Below are positions 12,051-23,801 of a DNA stretch of 64,000 nt, piece by piece. Made by a program: the position numbers and the translations under genes. Position 1 is the stretch's first letter, and each line of letters starts with the position of its first letter. The notes under the pieces are model-generated. The model was not told where the DNA came from. It saw only the letters and a list, made by a program, of their open reading frames with translations, and ran no database searches. Origin of the DNA: Schistocephalus solidus (Eukaryota > Platyhelminthes > Cestoda > Diphyllobothriidea > Diphyllobothriidae); NCBI GenBank assembly GCA_017591395.1, contig WEDG01000411.1, positions 62,001 to 126,000 on the forward strand, given 5' to 3'.

Positions 12051-13980
12051 TGCTCATCCAGTGCATTTGCCGTGTGGTCCGTTGTAGGTGTCCCGTAGCA
12101 CCTCAAACAACTTCATAATTATGGTCGAAAAAGACGACAACTCGAGCCGATCTTAAAAAGATTACCCATCCCATGTTGCCACGCATCTGCCTGTAGAGGT
12201 TTGTTTATAACCCGGTGAATCCTCGTGTATTTATAGATTTTCACCCATGAAATAAAAGCGGGGAAAATGCTTAGAGCGTAGCGAGGACAGATTAGTCAGG
12301 TTGATCAATGTTTCAGTGGCGTCATTTAATAGTCCAAACCACAACCGCCAAGAAAGTGGGCTCCCTGCTTTCTGCTTGAGCTTTTGGATTAACGTTCAAT
12401 GCCCAAGAAGCCGGGGTTCTGGTCCCGGGTTATCAAGACCAGGAAAGGTTTTAGCGTGACTAACTGATGATGGCTAATCAATCAGAAACAGCCAGCCCAA
12501 TCTCAGCTGTCTTTGTATACTTTTCTGCCACGAAATGTGTCTGTGCATGCATACATGCATGCATGTTAACTACACACGTGCACTCTAATTGCATGCTCCA
12601 GTAACTGCGATCATGCGTTCACGGATTGGATAGACTTTCAGGGTCGTCCTTAGCAGAATTAGCAGCGAGAGCTGTTGGTGCAGTAGCACCGGCGTCCTCT
12701 TTATTCGTCGCCAATGTCCCTTTAAATCAAACGGCGCGGTGTAAACAAATTGTATCCATTTCATTACAAGTAGTGTCAGACACAGAAATCAATCATTTTC
12801 CCAAAGAAGTCATCATAAAACTAGGCATTTATGTGTACGTATATGGAGCTCGGGCTGACAGTGGGTATGACGGATACAGAATTTCCTATGGGTTGGCGCT
12901 TCAAACTTCAGACCAGTTTTATCTAAATTGCGGCGATATAAGGCCATTTTGTTGAGAAATTGTGCATTTTAGTATCATCTGTAACCTTCATTGGACAGAT
13001 CGGACAGTGAAGTTAAAACACTGCGATACGAAGGCGGTCTCAGGGAAAGTCTATTGTTCGATGTGGGTATTTTTGGGGACCTTTCAGGGCTAAGAAAGTA
13101 ATAAAGCCTTCATCGAGAAGTCCCAAGTCGTTTGCACACGCTCGAACGACAGTCATATGGCCACCTTAGCGGCTACTGCGTGCGGGCCTAGCCAGCCGGA
13201 AGGCTACTACCGTCGACGCTGATGATTCAGACTTCGGCAGACCAACCGGTGCCGCATACAGGAACAATTAATCACCGGAGCACAGAGACAAAAACCTCCC
13301 CAACAGAAACCACCAAAGAACCGCCACCAAAACGAACCGACGGTGTCAGTCGCATAAGACTGGCCATCGTAATTTATGCTTGGACTTGACTTCGAGGATT
13401 CGGCCTTGTCTGCTCTCACACTAGGTCTCGCCTTTGTGGCGTTTTACCTCGGTGCAGCACTTTTTGTGGTCGGGGGGAGAGGACCGGAATGATCAGTTGG
13501 TGATTCGAAAGCTAGTCAACCATTTTGGAGAAATATTCCCCTCTCCCTTCCCGAAAACCGGCGGGATAGCCAGGCGGAGTACGCTGACGTTCCCATCTGA
13601 AGGCCTACCATGCCCGCGAGGGCTGCTGAATAAGCATAACTTTCACAGGATCGGGCAGCAAAGGGAGGTGAATGCGAAGGTAGCAAAATTATGCGCTGCA
13701 GGAAATAATCCACTGCAGATGGCCCACCTGGTAGTTGAGCAGCGAGGCGGGAGACTGGAATACACAGAAGCCCAGATAAACAAATCTTCGCTTCATAATC
13801 GTCAAACACTGGCTGCTGAACAGGTAGCCGCAAATGGGAGCCCTGGAGATGTTTTTTTTAGACAAACAGGGGACAAGGCTTGAACAAAACCAACGCTCTA
13901 ATTACCTCAGTGGCTAGATCCAATCGGGAGCCATGATTTTAATTTCATTCAGCTTTGACTGTCGGTGGGGCATCGTAACG
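12051..13980. other. Intergenic stretch, nothing recognised
   Basis: There is a short ATGC-rich palindromic run at about 12544-12566. The longest open frame (13434-13883, plus) starts with TTG, has mixed composition and matches nothing known to me. Confidence 0.4.
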
Positions 13981-13982
13981 CA

Positions 13983-14001
13983 AGTGGGTTGAAAACCCAC
14001 T
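13983..14001 (+). other. Perfect 8-bp hairpin
   Basis: AGTGGGTT, loop GAA, AACCCACT. It could be a transcript hairpin; no gene is attached. Confidence 0.6.
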
Positions 14002-14069
14002 GAGATGACCAACTTTTTACAGTTGAAGGGAAATCAGGGGAGCCTGGGATGAACATTTCTAATCGTCAC

Positions 14070-14255
14070 TAACCAGCCCGGGATTTGAACACGGGTTATG
14101 TAGTACTTGAGAGTTAGGCAGTCAAAGGCTCAATTGACCGAAGACTCGTTGTCCACTTGGTTGCGACTGGGTTCTTCACTGATCGAAGTAAGGAAGTAGC
14201 TCGGTCCGACGCCTGGATGAGGACGGCAAGTTAGCCAGAAATGATCATTTAAATC
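14070..14255. repeat. tRNA-like fragment (minus) and SINE-A hammerhead relic (plus)
   Basis: On the minus strand, GTTCAAATCCC at 14080-14090 is a good pol III B box. On the plus strand, 14205-14250 is a decayed copy of the SINE-A ribozyme region: GGCAAGTTAGCC, then A, then GAAATGATCATT. Its stem III is ATGA/TCAT where young copies have ATGG/CCAT, so both sides changed together. Confidence 0.5.
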
Positions 14256-15060
14256 AACCTTATCTTTATTGGTACTCCCACATATTCTACTGCCGAGCAT
14301 AGGAAGTGACATCGTACCACATCAATAGCAGTATAGTCAACTTATTTGAACCGAATCGATGTCATAAAGGGTCTTCAAGTGATCCCAACAGAAACGGTGG
14401 AGTAAAAGTGAATGCTAGAAAGAAGCTTCATCGTCCAACTCACATCATAAAGACTATTTTGGCTTCCAAAAAGGCGGTGATTCCACAAATGACCAGGGGA
14501 AAGTTTCGGCGATTCTTCAACCGGTTTTACGAGGGGTACACGAAAAGGAACGACAGCCGCTTGTCATGCAGTCAGGAGCAGGCGAAAATTCCACTTTGTT
14601 CAGAATTCGCTCCGTTGGTCAAGAGACGAAAATGGTCCAACAGAGCGCCCGTGCTGAGAATATCACCCCAACTTAAACATGCTACAGAAGCACCAAAGGG
14701 CTTTGGATCAAACGTTTGTTTTCTGACGTTGCCAACTAGGAGATAAAATAGCGGTGCGGACACGGGAGTGGGTACTCCTTTAAGCAGCGTATGTACTCGG
14801 AGCACCACAATCATCAGACGAAATAGAGGGTTGTAGGGAAAAGACGAAGGAGTCTGTGGTAGGAATGTGGTGCACAGACATTTGAGTTGGTGTCTCAGGC
14901 AGCAGCAACCACTGGCGTGGCCAGGGCTGGTGTTGATTGCATCCAGTTATGCCTGAGAAAGCGTGGGATAGTAGTGGTAGCTACTTTAACAAAGTGAATT
15001 GGAACAAGTTCAAGTGTTGTTTAATTGGTGTGTTTTGCATGCGCACAGGGTAGATTTGGA
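14256..15060. other. Open frame of unknown status (14306-14746, plus)
   Basis: A basic 146-codon frame with a GTG at its first position is present. It has no hydrophobic segment or recognised motif. It is probably chance, though it could contain an exon. Confidence 0.2.
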
Positions 15061-15066
15061 GACTAG

Positions 15067-15360
15067 CTGACGAGTCAGATCCCTCGCAGCTACGTGAGCA
15101 ACGGCAGAATAGCGGAGAAAAACTTGTGTGGACTTTTAGCTAGTACATGTGCTGTCAAATTGGTGTATCCAGCAACCCCCATCTAGAAAACTCGCTGTTT
15201 GCTGTATATGACGTGGTTATCCCACTCTGGTTGAGAGAATATCTACTTTCAGCCTATTACCATACACCGTCCAATAAATGTATTTGCTCCAACTTTACAA
15301 TTATTTCCTGGCATATACACCAGAAATCACACAGGGATCACTGCGTGACCCATTAATAGG
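15067..15360 (+). repeat. Diverged copy of the 355-bp hammerhead family
   Basis: Starts with CTGACGA (15067-15073, a valid hammerhead core), then GAAA at 15117-15120 and CTTTTAGCTAGTAC at 15132. The body has GACGTGGTTATCCCACTCTGG, matching the satellite body. The end has CACCAGAAATCACACAGGGAT and GACCCATTAA, matching the region just before the next ribozyme. The cleavage-site base is G where C, A or U is needed, so this copy should be inactive. Confidence 0.65.
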
Positions 15361-16000
15361 GCGGACTCCTCGCACGAACGAGCTTAACTTAACTCGACTC
15401 GCGTGAAATAGTTCTATTGAGCAAGTTTACTGTCTAAAGTGGCGGTACCGAAGTGAGTTAAACACGCAACCCTGTGAAACATGCGACGTCCTTATATCAT
15501 GCACTTTTAATCGTTTGACGATCTCCTTGATCGCCACAGGAGAGCATAAATCTTGATTAACAGTTTTAATAGCTCTCAATAAGTAGCCTGGAATTTCAGG
15601 TTTCAGTGTGGTCAGTGATTCAATTGGCTGAATGCACAAAGCCTGCCTCAAGCACACCAAGTGATTGCTGGAGAGATTGCACATCCAGGACCTATAAAAC
15701 CAGTCTTCAACCAACCCAGTAGAGCCGAGGGGACTAGACTCCACACTGACAAACTGCGTAGGAGGGGGGTTGAGAGTTCATTGTCTCAAACTATCAAGCG
15801 GTAAACACGGCAAATCAGAAGCTAGCGAGGCCTCTGTTATGAGCAGAGATGAAAACTGCACGCCAAATCAGGCCCCTGGCCGAGTACACCATTCCATGTA
15901 TGCGCTCATGTGGTATCTTTGTCGCAGAGCGGCGGATATATGACTTTAGAATGTTGATTCCCACCTGATGTAAATGCGCACACAACTCTGGCATCAAAAA

Positions 16001-16030
16001 CTCTCTCTCTCTCACACACACACACACACA
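16001..16030 (+). repeat. (CT)n(CA)n microsatellite
   Basis: About six CT units are followed by nine CA units. Confidence 0.95.
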
Positions 16031-16434
16031 ACATGCCAAGTGCTAATTACGACGGCTAAAACTTCACAGTGCTGGAACCGGCGTCCAGACCGTGGAGGAG
16101 GACAATTCGACACCGGCATCTTAAAAAGTGCGCATGAGGACACAGACGTGGTGCCGTACGCAGACTAGACAGCGTAGTATTTGCCGCATTAACAACAGGC
16201 GGTGGTGACGAGACAACACACGATAAGCTTTACGGCAGGGAGTCATCTAGCTGCGGTACCGAGGTCGCTCTGGAAAGTTACCAGACCCAGCAAGTTTCCA
16301 AACTCATGAGTTTCCATCGTCTTCGAGACTGTGAAGAGTATTTTATGATTTAACCTACTAGCAGCTACAATCTGAGACACTTATTTCGTCAATTTTGTGT
16401 CGCTGCATGACACAAATGTGACGAGGTTCGTGGG

Positions 16435-16675
16435 CCTCACCTCTCTAAACAGGCCGCGTGGTAGATGCGTTGGACCAACATTGGGGTCAGATCTGAGCAC
16501 GGCAGGCGTTATTCAGAGTGTACCGCACATAGGGGTGGCACGCGTAGACGCAGGCGTCGGCCCGGTCTACTGCCTTAACACCGGGCACATACGGACGCAA
16601 GAGATACAGCACGCCACCATGCCATGGAGCACACGGTTGACCCCGTAGGATAAGACGGTCGAACTGTCGTAGGGT
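16435..16675 (+). mobile_element. Family C element, internally deleted
   Basis: Carries the GTAGATGCGTTGGACCAACA start and ends with GACGGTCGAACTGTCG, the LINE 3' end. The middle of the LINE tail is missing compared with the copy at 1.1 kb. Confidence 0.6.
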
Positions 16676-17439
16676 CACCCTAGCGTCCCCGTGTGCTTTC
16701 TAGAATATAAACTGCAGATTTTTTATCTCAACTTTTATTTCTACGCTTCTACACCACCATTTTTTGGTCCAGACACGAGAGGTTTTCGTGTGACATTTCA
16801 AATAATGAACTCATCATTATTTATAATGGCTGGCAGACTTATAGAAAAGCGGGAAAGCGCTTATGTGTTAATGCAGAATGACAGAATGGAGACAAAGAGG
16901 TTGACATATGACATTAAACATTGCTTGTTGATCCGCCAAGCGTTACAGCTTGTCCTAATATAACAGCTTTACTGCTCAGACCAAATTAGATTTTCCGATT
17001 TGATTGACCATCATGAGACCCGGTCAACACAGTTGATATCGAACACTTAAAGACTATGCTGCGGAAAGGCCTAAACCACACTAACGATCAGCGACAATCG
17101 AGAAACTGCCTGTCTGAGTTCATGTGCTTAAGCCGCTGCTCAATAATCACCAGTAGTTATGAATTTGTGGTTTTAGTACATGCAACGTTAGCGGCTGTAA
17201 CTAAGTCACCTACAGAAAACCTTCGAATCATATGCTTGATTGTTACGATTGACACGTAATTTGTCCGGAACACTAAATTCCAAGTGCTTATATCAGTAAT
17301 TGATAAAATTATCAGTTTATTGTTCATCTATCAGACACCACCCTGAGAGAACTGTTGACCCAAACAGCAATCGAACCCCTTGCAGTTACGCCATGCAACA
17401 GTAAAAAACTGACAAAACCTTCATTGATGAACGTTTGCC

Positions 17440-17700
17440 GCCGCTAACGGCACTCACTCGTCTCGCTCGGCCTTGCGGCTCACTCTCGAGCCCCGCCAGC
17501 AGCCGCACAACGGCCATTAAAGGCAGCTGAGCAATGCCGACAAAGACAAGGGAGACTGGAATGGCCATTTCTGGCTGATCAGCCAACCTCAGTCAGTCAT
17601 ATCCAACCCTAAGTGGTGCCCCACCCGAGACTCGAAACCGCGATCTGTTTATCAGAAGTCCAGCGTTCTACACATTTAGCCACGGGCTCGTTGTTTTGCC
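17440..17700 (-). mobile_element. SINE-A (tRNA-derived), decayed copy
   Basis: Read on the minus strand: tRNA-like head at 17617-17700, then the hammerhead-like region at 17554-17598, then the tail with GCTGCTGGCGGGGCTCGAGAG. Stem I is GACTG/CAGTC here against GGCTGG/CCAGTC in young copies, still pairing. The core reads CTGAGGT, with one core base lost. Confidence 0.75.
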
Positions 17701-17754
17701 GGTTTTGAAAAAATACCTGTCTAGACTTTATTTACCACATATGGTGGGAGAACA

Positions 17755-17990
17755 TTTAAACCAGCGCCATATAAAATTATGCTACCGGTAGTTCTACTTG
17801 TTCGTGGAACGGGTATTACGCGGTTATTCCACAGGAAGGTGCGTTGACTCCAACTCAGCTGTTCCTTACCATTTCGGGCCGATCGTGGAAAGTTCCTGTT
17901 CCGGGCACTTAGCTGTAACTCCTGCTTTTAATAACTAGTGAAATGTTAGATGCATATGCACCTGTGCTGGGAAGGAGTACCGATAACCAG
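17755..17990 (+). repeat. Diverged body of the 355-bp hammerhead family
   Basis: GTTCTACTTGTTCGTGGAAC followed by GGGTATTACGCGGTTATTCC and then CCATTTCGGGCCGATC aligns in order with the minus strand of the satellite. No intact ribozyme core is found at either end. Confidence 0.6.
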
Positions 17991-18024
17991 AAGACTGACT
18001 GGGATTACCATTGCTGGCTTGTTA

Positions 18025-18425
18025 GCCATACTCTGACATTTCGACCGTCGATTTCGTTGAGGTCCACCGTATGCTCCACACCACGTGGTACAGGGACGGT
18101 GACTTGCGTGTGAATTAGTTTTAAGCGATAGAAGCCTTGCGCTGCAGCTACCGCACTCTCTCCTCCTTCCCCACCGGAGCCCGCTGTCAAGACAGAGTCA
18201 AGAAGACCGGAGATGGGAGAGGGCGCAGGTGGCTGGCGCGGCTGGAGCCGCGCCTGTGTGTACCAACACACCTGACTCAGATCCCACGGAGTAGGAGTGC
18301 CATAAAGGCCACATTATGAAGGAGCCATTGTAACCTGACTCACAGTCCGCCAGTCAGCCACTCCACACAAAACACACATTGGGCTGACCACGCGGTCCTA
18401 GCCATACTCAGCCAGCCATACGCAC
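18025..18425 (-). mobile_element. LINE 3' UTR fragment
   Basis: The same sequence as 36.92-37.3 kb: the minus strand reads through a stretch that would translate as PISGLLDSVLT and ends near GTCGAAATGTC. It is a 5'-truncated insertion that keeps only the 3' untranslated end. Confidence 0.75.
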
Positions 18426-18429
18426 ACTC

Positions 18430-19700
18430 AGGATTGAAATACCTAGAACTTGAATTCTAGGTAAAGAATGCTTGTGCAACCCTACGTACCCTGCAACAAA
18501 TGCTAGCCCTATCGACCGCAATGGATAGGGGTAATGCCATTTTTGTGTGCAATTAGGCACGGACAGATAGGCGTGTAATATGGACTAATTCAGTGCTAAA
18601 TACCAGCTCACGTGAACAATGCCAGTGGGCATCTCAAGTTATTTTCATTTTCAAAACGTGACCGTCATTTAAAATCCCCTGTCCGCATTGCCACCGTTTG
18701 ATAGTACAAGCCTACTTATCGATTGCGTTCTTTAGAGGTGTCTTAGAAGAATTCAATGACGGTTGACAGGGTCGTACCAGAATTCCTTGCCGAATTCCGA
18801 TTCGTCGGTCAATGAGCGTTGTTGAACCTTACGCTGTACCCTTCGGAAATGGCTCGTTGTCATGTTAGATGCATTTATTTGACTAACTTAACCGACAGAG
18901 CGCGCCAGTCTGCCACCGCCTACGCAGACATTAGTCATCGGGCCCAACGTTTGCCCACACCGTGACGTTCGCGAGGCTTTGCAGCAGTGTTAAACCGGTG
19001 GATGAATGCAAATTAGATGCAATCAAATGTTGCATAAATTGAATAAAGCGTTGTAAAATTCCGCATTAGCACACTACGCATAGAGGGAGGTCAAAGGCAC
19101 ATGCATATATTTTCCCTAAAATAAACTGAACTAAACTAAAAACTTTTTCTTAAGGAAAAAGCGTATATTTATTAAGCTGCATATTTAAAAGTATTAATGG
19201 GGACGCCTTAACGATGTGTTTTCACACACGGAGACGCTGATGCAAGCTGGCGAGTTGCGTATGACATAAAAGGCTACTCCTGTGTCGACTTATTTATTCG
19301 AATGAAATGTACAATTCAGTTACCATTCCGCTGAGTCACGTGAACATGTGGAGTATTTGGGTGATGAAACCTGAGCCCTGTTCACTCAAGGAGATAACCA
19401 ACAGAGAAGTTCAGACAATCGTGTTAAAAAAAGCACCCTGAGAAGTGAATATAGCAAAACAACTATAAACACAGGGCCAAGTCTTACCAACCAGGTAAAG
19501 GAGGAAATACAATGGGCGGGAGAATGTATCCTGGACAGAACCCTGAGCTGCTATCTCAAGCGAGACTATAACGTTGCGCCGACAGAGTAAGGCACTTTTC
19601 ATCAGAGAGAGCGTTTGGGTTGAAAACGGGAATAAGATCCCCTTTCCCCCTAGCTGGTAATAAAAATGGCTTTGCGAAACGTGCCAGGAGGGGTAAATAT
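18430..19700. other. AT-rich intergenic DNA
   Basis: No supported feature. Frames are short and lack plausible starts. Confidence 0.4.
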
Positions 19701-19704
19701 CATC

Positions 19705-19773
19705 AAACCTTAACTTTAATACCAAAACTAAACTTAACTCTGACCCTTACCGTAACCTTAATCCTCATCCTTA
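19705..19773 (+). repeat. Degenerate 6-bp repeat (AACCTT-like)
   Basis: Roughly eleven six-base steps such as AACCTT, AACTTT, AAACTT, GACCCT, AACCTT, AATCCT. It resembles a decayed telomere-type hexamer array; the flatworm telomere unit is TTAGGG. Confidence 0.45.
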
Positions 19774-20920
19774 TTTCCCGAGAAATTAGCAAAAAGCCCC
19801 ATAGAGGGTGTTCTTATTCCCGTGTCTGGTCAGCTGTTTAGCTGGACAGCATTTATTTGTGAAATATAAGCTACATTAAAATTATTTGCCTTAAAGCGAC
19901 CTGTCTGTCTATGTGGATGGTGGGGGCAAGTGCACCACGGAGGGTGGTGACTGTCCAAATGAAGGCGGTCGGAAGTCAGCGCGCCCGAGATAGAGTCGAA
20001 AAAAACCTGACACGGTTGAGTGGAACTGAGCTGTTCCACTTCCGAACTCAATAATGTCACGGGTGCAATGAGGACTGCCGAGCGCAGAAGCCACGCGAAA
20101 GTCACCACAACGTGCCCGTGCCTGCAGCTGCTGACACACGTTTTACTTTGAGCTGAATGAAAGTTAGTCATTTTTCGGCGGACTTGAACTTGAAATTTCC
20201 CTCTCCACTCCCCTCCTACCACACATTGCCACAGCTGACAAAGTAAATGCAACATATCGTTGCACTGGGAAGTAAGACGGAGAATGTGTGAACCTAACGT
20301 GACCCCCATAGCCCCCAATGCACCCCCCGCACCCCACTCAGCACACCGCCCCCATATGCTTCTACCACCGTATCACACGGCCTGCATCTCTCCCGGTATT
20401 TCTAACCTCAGCAATCTCCTGCCGACTCCTTCACCTGTTCTCAGACAGCCACGGGATGCGTGGCAAGCTTTTGCGAAACGTAATTGGAGAACGCTCTAGT
20501 ATAAAGAGAGGAAGAAAGTAATTTAGGAAAGTGAGGTTGAAGATCGAAATATATAGTGTGGCACGGGAAAGACGGGTTTGCTTTTGAATCGCACACGAGT
20601 GAATGGACACCATCAACTTCCGTCCTTTCCTCACGTTGACTCAAGTGTCAGAGTAGGTGTTTGACAGAAGAAGATAAAATTAAGTTCTTAAAAACTGATA
20701 TTCATTAAGCGAACAGAGTTTTTTGCGAGAAATAGATTGTTTGTGAAGCCTGCCTATGCTAAAAGAATGATCTTTTCGAAGGCAGATCGTAACTGGTGAA
20801 GGAAATATACTTTAACGTATAGGGCGCCGACGGTAAGTAGAGATACAAAGTGTGTCTTGGCCATTAATTTGAACCCATGTTGTAAGTAAGGTAGCTAAAT
20901 AAATATGGATATCCTAATAA
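19774..20920. other. Intergenic stretch, nothing recognised
   Basis: A 162-codon minus frame at 19830-20318 begins at a TTG, and overlapping frames on both strands are similar in length, so chance is likely. Confidence 0.35.
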
Positions 20921-20924
20921 CTGC

Positions 20925-21015
20925 ACGTCTGCAGCTTGTGAACACTCTGTGGTTATTCAGCTGCAGGTCACGAGCTTCAGATTTAACATTCATCTAAAAT
21001 TTTGAGCCCAGACTG
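20925..21015 (+). repeat. Possible short fragment of the 355-bp family
   Basis: GTGAACACTCTGTGGTTATT followed by CAGCTGCAGGT resembles the GTGGTTATTCCACAGTGG block of the satellite. The match is short. Confidence 0.35.
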
Positions 21016-21019
21016 AGGA

Positions 21020-22825
21020 GTTGAGTGACTAAGAATTTACTACGTGTTCAAATGTGAATTTTTTGAGCAAATTAATAAGCTTCATATTCAAAATTGCCAA
21101 AAATATTTTTCTGGGCTCTTCGCTAGTACCAGCGATCGAAATATGATAAATTTGATAAAGATGAAGAATTTAGGTAGCCACGCTAATTGCAGTGGAAGGA
21201 GAACACCAAATGAGCTTACCGCGATGCACAGTGAGTTACGGTGAGTGTTTAACAATTTACCGTAACTTACTTTCGCATGTCGTATTTTGAGGTGACTTGG
21301 CGTATGAGGCGATTTACTAAGTACTTCGGTAGGATGCCAAGTCAGCGATAGGTTCTACCGTAAATTCACATGACAGTCACCTGTGCCTTGTTTATGCGGA
21401 ACACTTTACACCGGCTCCGTTGAGGTTGGAAGTTTACAAAAACAGGCGGTGAACTAAGCTATGAAAACATACTACAGTGGCTGGTTCTTATCTGCATTCA
21501 TCAGCCTTACGATACAGGAAGCAGCCACGACCGTAATATCTGTTTTTACGTTATCTATACTATGCTTTCGATCACAGCTCTTTCTTTTCAGCTCGAAACT
21601 GGCACATTTATGTGCGTGTTTAAAGCACGTGTCTTCAAAAACTGAGACATGGATGCGATTCGGTGAGTTGTGTGCTCAAAAAATGCAGAGGTCGACTACC
21701 GAAGAAGATGACGGGCTTTTTAAAATCTCGACAGTGCATTCAATGTGCACATTGACCGAATTCCGAACGGATACGCAGTCTGAGGTAGGAGTAGTGCACC
21801 TTTGTTTTTAGCCGGGTTATTCAGTCCCCTTAATACCGACTCTGAGATAATAATTAACTATTCGTGCCCTTTTAGTTGACTCTCGACCAAGTGGTACGGC
21901 TATATGAGCTGAGATCAATAAAATCACCGCGCCGTAAGTTCTAATGGGCACGATTGAGTTGGCCGCTCGCAATTTAAGTACATTTAAACTACTTTGCAGA
22001 CACAAACACTCACCACAGGACGCATATCGACTAACGGACTTGAGCAGTGATGGGGCACGGTCACCACCGCAGTCTGTTTTTACCGAGGCCTCGAGGGGCA
22101 TCGACCGCAGCAGACCGGCCGGCCTCCTGTAACTGAACCAAGGAAGGGTGTGTACATTTAGTGTGACAACGTCCGTGTGTGAGTGCATTGGCGAAGCGAA
22201 AAGGTGGGCGTACACGAGGATACGCCTACGCGGACATATAAAAACAGGCAAATGTGCACAAACAGGTTAGTGCCATACTTTGCTTGCATTAAACAAAAGT
22301 CGCGTCCATACAAGCAAATATCTGTGCAACAAGACGGCAACCATGACGACACCTAAGAAGGGTCAACAACTAACAATCGGAAATGGGTGTGCACTACTTC
22401 GATTGCGAAATATATTGAATTACCCTAGTAAACTGCAATAACCGCTGGCAAATTAGCCTAAGATTGACAGCTAAAGTCTTCCCCATTAACAGACAAGCAG
22501 CCAAGCTCGGCATCAATTTTGGAAAACAAATAAGCACCCACGATTCGATTTATAAGGAATTGTATTACCTTGATCTTAACAAAGTAGGTTTTTCAGCCAA
22601 GATAAAACGTTAATTTCTCCTATCTTAGGGGCAAGAAAACGTAAAGGTACGCGTAAAATTAAGCATTTGCTGTAAAGTCCAGAGATTTTCAAGGTCACAT
22701 TATTGCCAATACAACAATCGACAACATCCAGGCTGACGTGAAAACCAAATGTTTTCCATAATAAGCAAACGGCCAGCACGAAATCCCGCAACGTGCGCAC
22801 GCAAAATGACAAAGGAGCCATCTCC
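21020..22825. other. Intergenic stretch with weak open frames
   Basis: One ATG frame, 21461-21811 (plus, 116 codons), has a hydrophobic N-terminal third but no recognised domain. It may be chance. Confidence 0.3.
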
Positions 22826-22827
22826 CG

Positions 22828-22830
<3 letters not shown>

Positions 22831-22909
<79 letters not shown>
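22831..22909 (+). repeat. (TC)n microsatellite, about 39 units
   Basis: Uninterrupted TC dinucleotides, followed by a CT-rich zone to about 23060. The Leu-Ser repeat frames it creates are not genes. It lies about 900 bases beyond the 3' end of the membrane-protein gene. Confidence 0.97.
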
Positions 22910-22911
<2 letters not shown>

Positions 22912-23089
22912 CTTTTCCTATCTCTCGCTCTCTAGCAATCCTCTTTCTCCATTTCTTGCGCTGTCTATCGCCCCGAGCTTCTCCGCCTCTCCAGTTCTCT
23001 CGGTTCTTGACTGTCTATCGCCTTCCGTCATCCTCTCTCCCTCTCACACTCACTTTTTCTGACAATTCTTCACGGACCGAATCTTGACA

Positions 23090-23775
23090 AACTTAAATAA
23101 AGCTCAGCCCAGAGACTTCTGTGTTCCATTTTTCTATAGGAAACCATTACAAAAGTAGCCTGTCGACCCTTTGAGCACCAATAGGATAAAAGTGGATGAC
23201 ACATTCTGTCTATAGAAGTGAACAGGTGAGGACCAGGAAATCGCGCAGAACGCTAAAACAAGGCGGTTCGAATTCTCACTCGAACCCAATATTGGCAGAA
23301 GTGGGAACGACTGTCTTTGAGTGAGAATCCAAAACGTCAGGCAAGCGAGCGAAAGAGCGCATCTTCTACGTTTTCTGCAAGCACAATCCGTCAGTGGCAT
23401 GATGGCAGGCAAACGCATACAGATTTGCTTGTCCCCACTTTAACGGCGAGTACAAACATTGAAAATATCCGTCGGGTATCCATTGTGTATCTATTCCTGC
23501 ATGTTCTACATACATATTATATATCACTGCGTAGGCTGGTTAAAGCAACCCAACACGCCTCGGAGATCGTCGGTTTATGTTTTCGGCTGTTAAATTTGCT
23601 GCCCGAATTGCCCAATGAACGCCCTGGCTGTGCGTGCCTACAACTCGCTAGAAAACTGCATAGTTTCAAAATATATAAAGAGAGTAGTGTTCAGAATGCA
23701 ACAGCTGTAACGTACCGTGGCAAATATGTACACGTAACAAGCAGCAGGAGAGACCTTGGTATGCAGAACATCGAA
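23090..23775. other. Intergenic DNA 3' of the membrane-protein gene
   Basis: A 162-codon plus frame (23317-23805) begins at TTG and overlaps the end of the gene on the other strand. It has no known motif. Confidence 0.35.
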
Positions 23776-23777
23776 GA

Positions 23778-23783
23778 TTTATT
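23778..23783 (-). terminator. Polyadenylation signal AATAAA
   Basis: The plus strand reads TTTATT here, which is AATAAA on the gene strand, starting 18 bases after the TAA stop at 23802-23804. It would give a very short 3' untranslated region. Confidence 0.55.
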
Positions 23784-23801
23784 CTATGCACAGAGTTTGG
23801 C

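Noticed and set aside
13434..13883. 149-codon open frame on the plus strand as a gene
   Set aside because: It begins at TTG, overlaps a 105-codon minus frame, has no recognised motif or composition, and such lengths are expected by chance on both strands of 64 kb.
14306..14746. 146-codon basic open frame as a gene
   Set aside because: First codon is GTG, no motif, no repeat of the frame elsewhere; kept only as an unknown stretch.
19830..20318. 162-codon minus frame as a gene
   Set aside because: Starts at TTG, no domain, overlapped by other frames of similar size.
21461..21811. 116-codon ATG frame with hydrophobic N-terminus as a secreted protein
   Set aside because: The hydrophobic part is not a clean signal peptide and nothing else supports it.
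22749..23087. Leu-Ser repeat protein
   Set aside because: It is the translation of the TC microsatellite.
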